Position numbers and translations under genes: made by a program. From Halisarca cf. caerulea (lineage: Eukaryota > Porifera > Demospongiae > Chondrillida > Halisarcidae), in the NCBI GenBank assembly GCA_963170055.1, contig CAUJGJ010000284.1, forward strand, positions 1-17,000: a stretch of DNA of 17,000 nucleotides, in the 5' to 3' direction. Positions 10,001 to 16,216 of the stretch are shown piece by piece; within the stretch, counting starts at the first letter, position 1; each line of letters begins with the position of its first letter. The notes below the pieces were generated by a model. That model worked only from the letters and a program-made list of their open reading frames with translations. It ran no database searches and was not told the origin of the DNA.

Positions 10001-13000
10001 CTGAGGTCATTGTTCACTTCATGCTCCACCACTGCTATACTTCTAAAGTCAAAAAGTCTGTCTAGTAACTTGGATAGATTCATGACAAACTCCAAGCCTC
10101 CTCGAGACACCATCTCCTCGTTTTCCTTACATCTTTTCACTAGACTATTTCCAATTAAAAACAGACAGGTAACTTCTAGCACACACTCTTTCTAAGCACA
10201 ATGCATGCATTGACAAACACAAAGAATACATTTTGAACATGGTGTGAATAAAAAAGTAAAAACGAAGATACTTGCTTTAACACTGAAAAATGGCTAACAA
10301 GTAATTTGAATTAAAAATTTCTGTCCTTACACAGTAATATCACTTGTAATCTTCAAAAAAATAAAGACTACAAAGCAAACAAAACACATGAACAGTAATG
10401 GAGAAGTAAGACTTAGGTATCACGCCACTTCTAGGACATAAGATTGACTGCAGTTCTGAGGGTGAGGCCAGTAAACATACTAAGTCCACTAGAATTCTTG
10501 TGGTAATCAGTTTAGATTAAAAGAAAGCACACGCATTTCAAGTAAGGCAATGCTCTTCTTGTCTGGCTGTACCTGACAGGACAATTATTGGAACATGGAC
10601 AGGGACTTGCATATGATAAAGATTCAGGCATTCATAAATTGCTTTTAGAAATTGTAAACAAAAGAGGATTCTTTCTAAGTACGTATGTACATCTATTTCC
10701 CAAGTAATAAACAATAGCTGTGATTGTTTAACAACCAGGCCAAATGTTGGAAAAGAAATAATGGCTTGGACCATCATTCAGTCAAATACAGTATACACAT
10801 ACATACATATGTATGTATGTACGTACAGTATGAAGGTACTGATGAAAGTAACACACTGCAAGTTAAATCAAACAAAAGCAAAATGCGGTCAGCCTAAAGC
10901 AGTCCCTAAATTGTGCACAAGTGCAACATACACTTCCTCCAAGGACTTCTTGAATTCTATGTCACCATGACCTTTGGTAATGAAGGTATCCAGCTTCTCT
11001 GTCATCTCTAATTCAAGCTAACAACGCAATATAAAATAGCAGGCATGGCATAATCATTCATAAGTAAGTGGAAGAATAGTAGCTTACAACACGAAAACCG
11101 TCTCTGCGATAAATATCCATCATATCATAAAACAGCGGGATGGTTCTCTTCCTCAAACCTATGTATTGTATACATATATACCAGCACATTACATAAGATA
11201 AAGATGAATATACACATTACAAACAAGGTAGCTTGACAAGCTTCTACAATACAGTAAATAATTTGACTTAATTACGTATAATATTATCAGTACCTCAGGA
11301 AATCCTACAAACACTGTTACTTATGTCAATAAGTTCACCTTGATGAGGCAACAAGCTGACTTGTAGAAATGGGCCAACCATTTCCGGTATAAAACGGATT
11401 CTGAGAACACCTGTAAACAATAATTACAGACAGTTTTAACATGCAGACTGTCTAAAATAATGTACATATTCAGCATTCAGGCTTGTATTCATAAATGTAA
11501 AGCACAGAAATAATAGATCCAACCACATTACCTACCTAGTCCATAGGGGGGGGGGGGGGGGGGGATGCAGAAATATACCCTAGACTTTCATTTTTCACTA
11601 TTTACCCTTACTCATATCACCATATTTAAACATTATTGTACTTGAATTTATCATATCAGATTACAAGACACCCCTCATATGCAAAAAAATCCAATACTTC
11701 TAATTAGGCCACACAAAGTTAATAATATGTTTCTGGTCTTGGACATCTTTGAAAACTGACCAGGCCACCAGGGCTTTTATTTATTTATTTATTTTCAGTC
11801 TAGTCATTGAGAAAGGCATTCATGCAAATACGTATATTCCTTATATCTGTGAACAGATGCTATTAATGCTAACACGAATGTTGAATTGAAACAAGTTTAA
11901 AGATGATACAAACTTATATACTTGTAACAGCACAATTAGATTTGGAGTGCATGTCTGTATGGAACCAGACAGCCACTAGTCTCACAGTAACACAATGGTT
12001 TTCACGTGTTCATGCTAAACACACATGCTTTTCTAGATAGATTACAATATTTTGGTCAGGGTTTGAACCCAGCATACTAACTGACTATTCTTTAAAAAAA
12101 TATTTTTTTCGTTTTTCTTTAAAAAAAGTGACCAGGAAGGGGACCAGAAACTTAAAATTAACTTTGCATGGCCTTACAATGACTTTTTTGACCGAGTCTT
12201 CATGCACTAATGATGCCTTACAATAGAACAATACTAACCCCAACCCCAACCTCAAGTATGTACAGGTGGGTAACCTTGTAGGGCAATGAGGTTTACCCTT
12301 GTAGCTTTGCCCCATTTTAACTAAGAAAATTGGCTACATGGTTTAGAATACAGTTATTTTGATAATTTTGATTGATGCCAAAATTAGCATCATTCATCAT
12401 TGATAATGGATGTGGGATTGTACTTGTGAGATATTATATCACATCCATGTGTAGAACTACTTTCCTGGCACCAAGGTTAGACATGTGCCTGCCCTCCCCC
12501 ATATTATAAACCATTGGTACAGATGCAAAAATACAGTGCTAGAAATAATGGTCAGCATGCAGACATTGTCCGACCATTTTGACATTTTGTCCAACCCAAA
12601 AAAGTATGGGTAAGACATTTAGCGGAACACTACCTCATGTTCATTTTACACACATACACATAGTGATGTTACCAAGTCATTTGTACTGAGAATGTCTATT
12701 TATGCTTCATTATTAACTTTGTTGATGCACATCTGCTGTGGCACATGTGTACTTCTCCAAAAATACATGTATGTCCAATAGTGTTGTGCGATTAATGAAA
12801 AAATCAGCATTGCCGATTACTACTAATCAACTTTGAAAGTAATCACGATACTTAGATTGGTCACCACAACAGCTGTAGATGATCAAACTAAAAAGAAAAG
12901 CTAAAAGCCTAAAAACACAGTATCAAACTTAGATGTGTTGAAAAAGAACTCACCACAATCAGTGCATCATTACAAGTTTTAGCCAAAAATACAACATGGA

Positions 13001-16000
13001 TGTATTTTCAGTGTCTAGACATGTTTTCTTAGCAGTGATAATGTCATTGGTGTTATTCTAGAGACACTTTAAATGCTTAGTGTCAGTTTTTTCTGTATTT
13101 TTATCCATGACCTGTGCTGTTTTTGCAATTTGTTCAAGGAATTGTCGATTTCTCATGGCAATCGATTGCAACGATTACAACTTATCACAAATCGATTAAT
13201 CTAATAATTGATTTAATCGCACAACACTAATGTCCAAACAAATCTGAAATTGTCTGATCCAAAATAATGATGCTACGTAGGAATTTTGTCCATCCACCAC
13301 GTAGTCCTTATTTCTAACACTGAAAATATATAATACAAGCCTAAATATGCACCCCTCGCCCCTCATCAGTGCTGGTGCAAACAACTGTCTAAAGTGCTAC
13401 AGTATATAATATCTTAAACTTACCCAATTGTTTCCAGTAGGTAACCATAAATTCATTCATGGTGACTCTCATGTCTCCATACCTGCAACACAACAACCAG
13501 AAAACTATCCTCTGCACTTCTAAATGTTAACCAGTACAATACTAACCAGCCTAATACTCGAGCACACTTAGCTTCCGTAAACCTCTCCAGCTGAAGAGAC
13601 TCTTGAACACAAAACGAAACTGCAAATTGGAAGAAATTTCTCCACAACTATAGAAAGCGAGAATAGGAATATACATACATAAACCAATAGACAATGATAA
13701 TTTTGTACAAACACAGTTTTCTACACGTACGCTGTGATTAAAGGACATGGATCCTTGGCCTTCTTTGGATCCAAGCATATCAGCACTGATTAGATCCATG
13801 ATGTGATGAGTAGTATGAGTGAGAATACTGGAGCACAAAATGAACATAACCAAATTCGATATTAGAAAGGAATGTACCAGTATGCCGATACACAGAACAC
13901 AAAAGCTGCAAAAAACAATAACTCTTATTCTGTTCACTGCTTAGTACAGCATACAGTAGGCCTTGCAGAATACCACAGGAACATATTGTTAAGATAAATT
14001 GACTACTGAATCTGAAGATGTGTCTAAGTATGTGTGTATATCAACCACAGAACCACAAAAATAATTACACAGGATCAATGTACGTACAGCACAAACCTGT
14101 TCATCAAAAGAAACATTACACTCCAGTCTGATGGAAATATAGTCCGGTCTGTCATGTCATGAAATATGTAGAAGCTTTGGAGGATGAAGTTCTGCAAATT
14201 TACAGTGAAGAAAAATAAACGTACAGTGTACACTGTATGTGCATTACCTCGTGTTATTAAATATATAGAAATTAGTATGAAACAGTCTTCTAAGTGCCTA
14301 TAAATGTGTTACATTCCAGAAAGTTTACATAGCAAGATACATAGGTCACGATTTTGGCTTATTATTATTCTTGTAAAACAGGCAAGAGCTCACTAAAAGG
14401 GACAAATATTGTTAATTCTGCCACCATTCTAACCCATTTCGCTTTGAGGGATGCCTTTTGTACCTTTGAGAAAAATTTGTTCTTGGAAAAGCTAAACATT
14501 CCAACTTGGTAGCAAACTTGTTTTGAATCTGCCATTCCAAAATGCCCGACTTGTATTGGGCCGGTCTTGAGCTTGTATGTGGTAACCCTTCATGCTACAT
14601 GTCAGTGGAAAGCTAAAGACTATGCTATCCTCTGGGCATCCATTCAGTGGTACAGTAAGTCGGTTGATATTGAAAATACTCCTCTAGGCATACATTCAGT
14701 GGCACAGTAAGTCGGTTGATATTGAAAATACTCCTAAATACTTCAAGTTAAGACAAGACCTAGTTAAAAACCATTTAAAAAAAGAAAAGGAATGTAGGGA
14801 TAATTGCCAATTGGACCAAAAAACATTGAAGTAAGATAGGGGTGTTTTCTGCACAGGGCTAGATGGGCATAGGGATAGACAAACTTAGGGCAAGACAAAC
14901 ACAGAGATGGACAAGCATAGCGTTTTAGGCATACGTTAGGCTACACGGGCAGGGCTGTAGGCATACATGAGGCTAGATGCTCATACACAGAGCTTGACTG
15001 AGTTTGTTTGGACTGGGTGCATTGCATTACACGATGCACCCAGGTCAACTGAACTCTGTCTATATATAGTACGTGTATTAGTTATATTCTGGCAACTATT
15101 CACTGTTGACTGTTGGTGTGTACAGTCTAATCTAGAGCTGATCAGTTCCAGCCACTCACTCTACCAATTGACATCAATTGACATCAATTAGGAAGTGTGC
15201 GTATATCAGTGACCTGTGTTACGTTACAAATGTCAGCACACTTTTTCCTTTGATCCACCCATAATTCGCCCACACACCAGGATACAAATACGTATGTACT
15301 GCATGTATTAGGATATAGCAAGGTGTATGTAGTTTATTACAGCCAAACCTCTTAAAATCAAATCCTATGTAAGCAGGAACCCTCTCTAAACTGGATGAGT
15401 TTTCAAGTTCTCTTCTCCATCTTGCTGAACATATCTGGAAACTTTTAAGCCAAACCATTTCTTAAGTCCCAAGGCTTTTCAGTTTAAAGTGGTTAAATTA
15501 TATTTGTTTCGTTTCAGTTGACTTGTACTCTGTCAGTTTGTCATCCTGAGTGATAGCTTCATCTATAAACATGTACACATCAGGTGTGATTGTCATTGAA
15601 CTTCCCTAATGCTTTCTGTCCTCACCCATGCCTATCACTTGGTATTTTGCACTAGTACTAGCCACCGTTTGATGTACATGCATGAAAGCACAAGCACGAC
15701 TGCATGAGCCATGGTTGCAAGAATGCAAAACGTACTGTATACACCATTGTATCCTGGTGTGGGGGCGAATTATGGGTGGATCAAAGGAAGAAGTGTGCTG
15801 ACATTTGTGATGTAGCACAGGTCACTGATATACACACACTTCCTAATTGATGTCAATTGATATCAATTGATGTCAATTGGTAGGGTAAGTGGTTAAAACT
15901 GATCAACTCTAGATGAGACTGTACACACCAGCAGTAAACAGTGAATGGTTGCCAGGATACAAATTAGTTATATCCTGTCCAGGTGTGCTGCAGCAGAAAA

Positions 16001-16181
16001 TACAGTGCTGATGACCTCGGGCTTTGCCCTCAGTCAATCAGCACTGTATTTCTGCTGCAGCACACCTGGACAGGATATAACTAATACATACACAAAAAAT
16101 ACAGCAAGTACCAGATGTACATACGTAAGTACAAAGTTGGAAAAGTCTACACACATGATTGTATACCAATACACGCACGCG

Positions 16182-16216
<35 letters not shown>

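Larger units (their letters stand above)
11411..13423. other. 2013-bp repeat-rich intron between DOCK exons 5 and 6
   Basis: It holds the poly-G run, the possible SINE remnant and the hAT-like MITE. The stretch at 12520-12610 (AGTGCTAGAAATAATGGTC then TCCGACCATTTTGAC) looks like part of another degraded repeat, but no ends were found. No exon is needed, since the flanking exons join in phase. Confidence 0.75.

Noticed and set aside
10538..10777. 79-codon minus-strand frame between DOCK exons 8 and 9
   Set aside because: Exons 8 and 9 join in phase without it and it shows no DOCK or other recognisable motif.
12050..12080. A tRNA gene
   Set aside because: Only a T-arm-like box B is visible; no acceptor stem, D-arm or anticodon arm could be built.
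13453..13937. Long minus-strand frames that look like continuous small genes
   Set aside because: They run through introns; only the parts that form DOCK exons 3 and 4 match the family.
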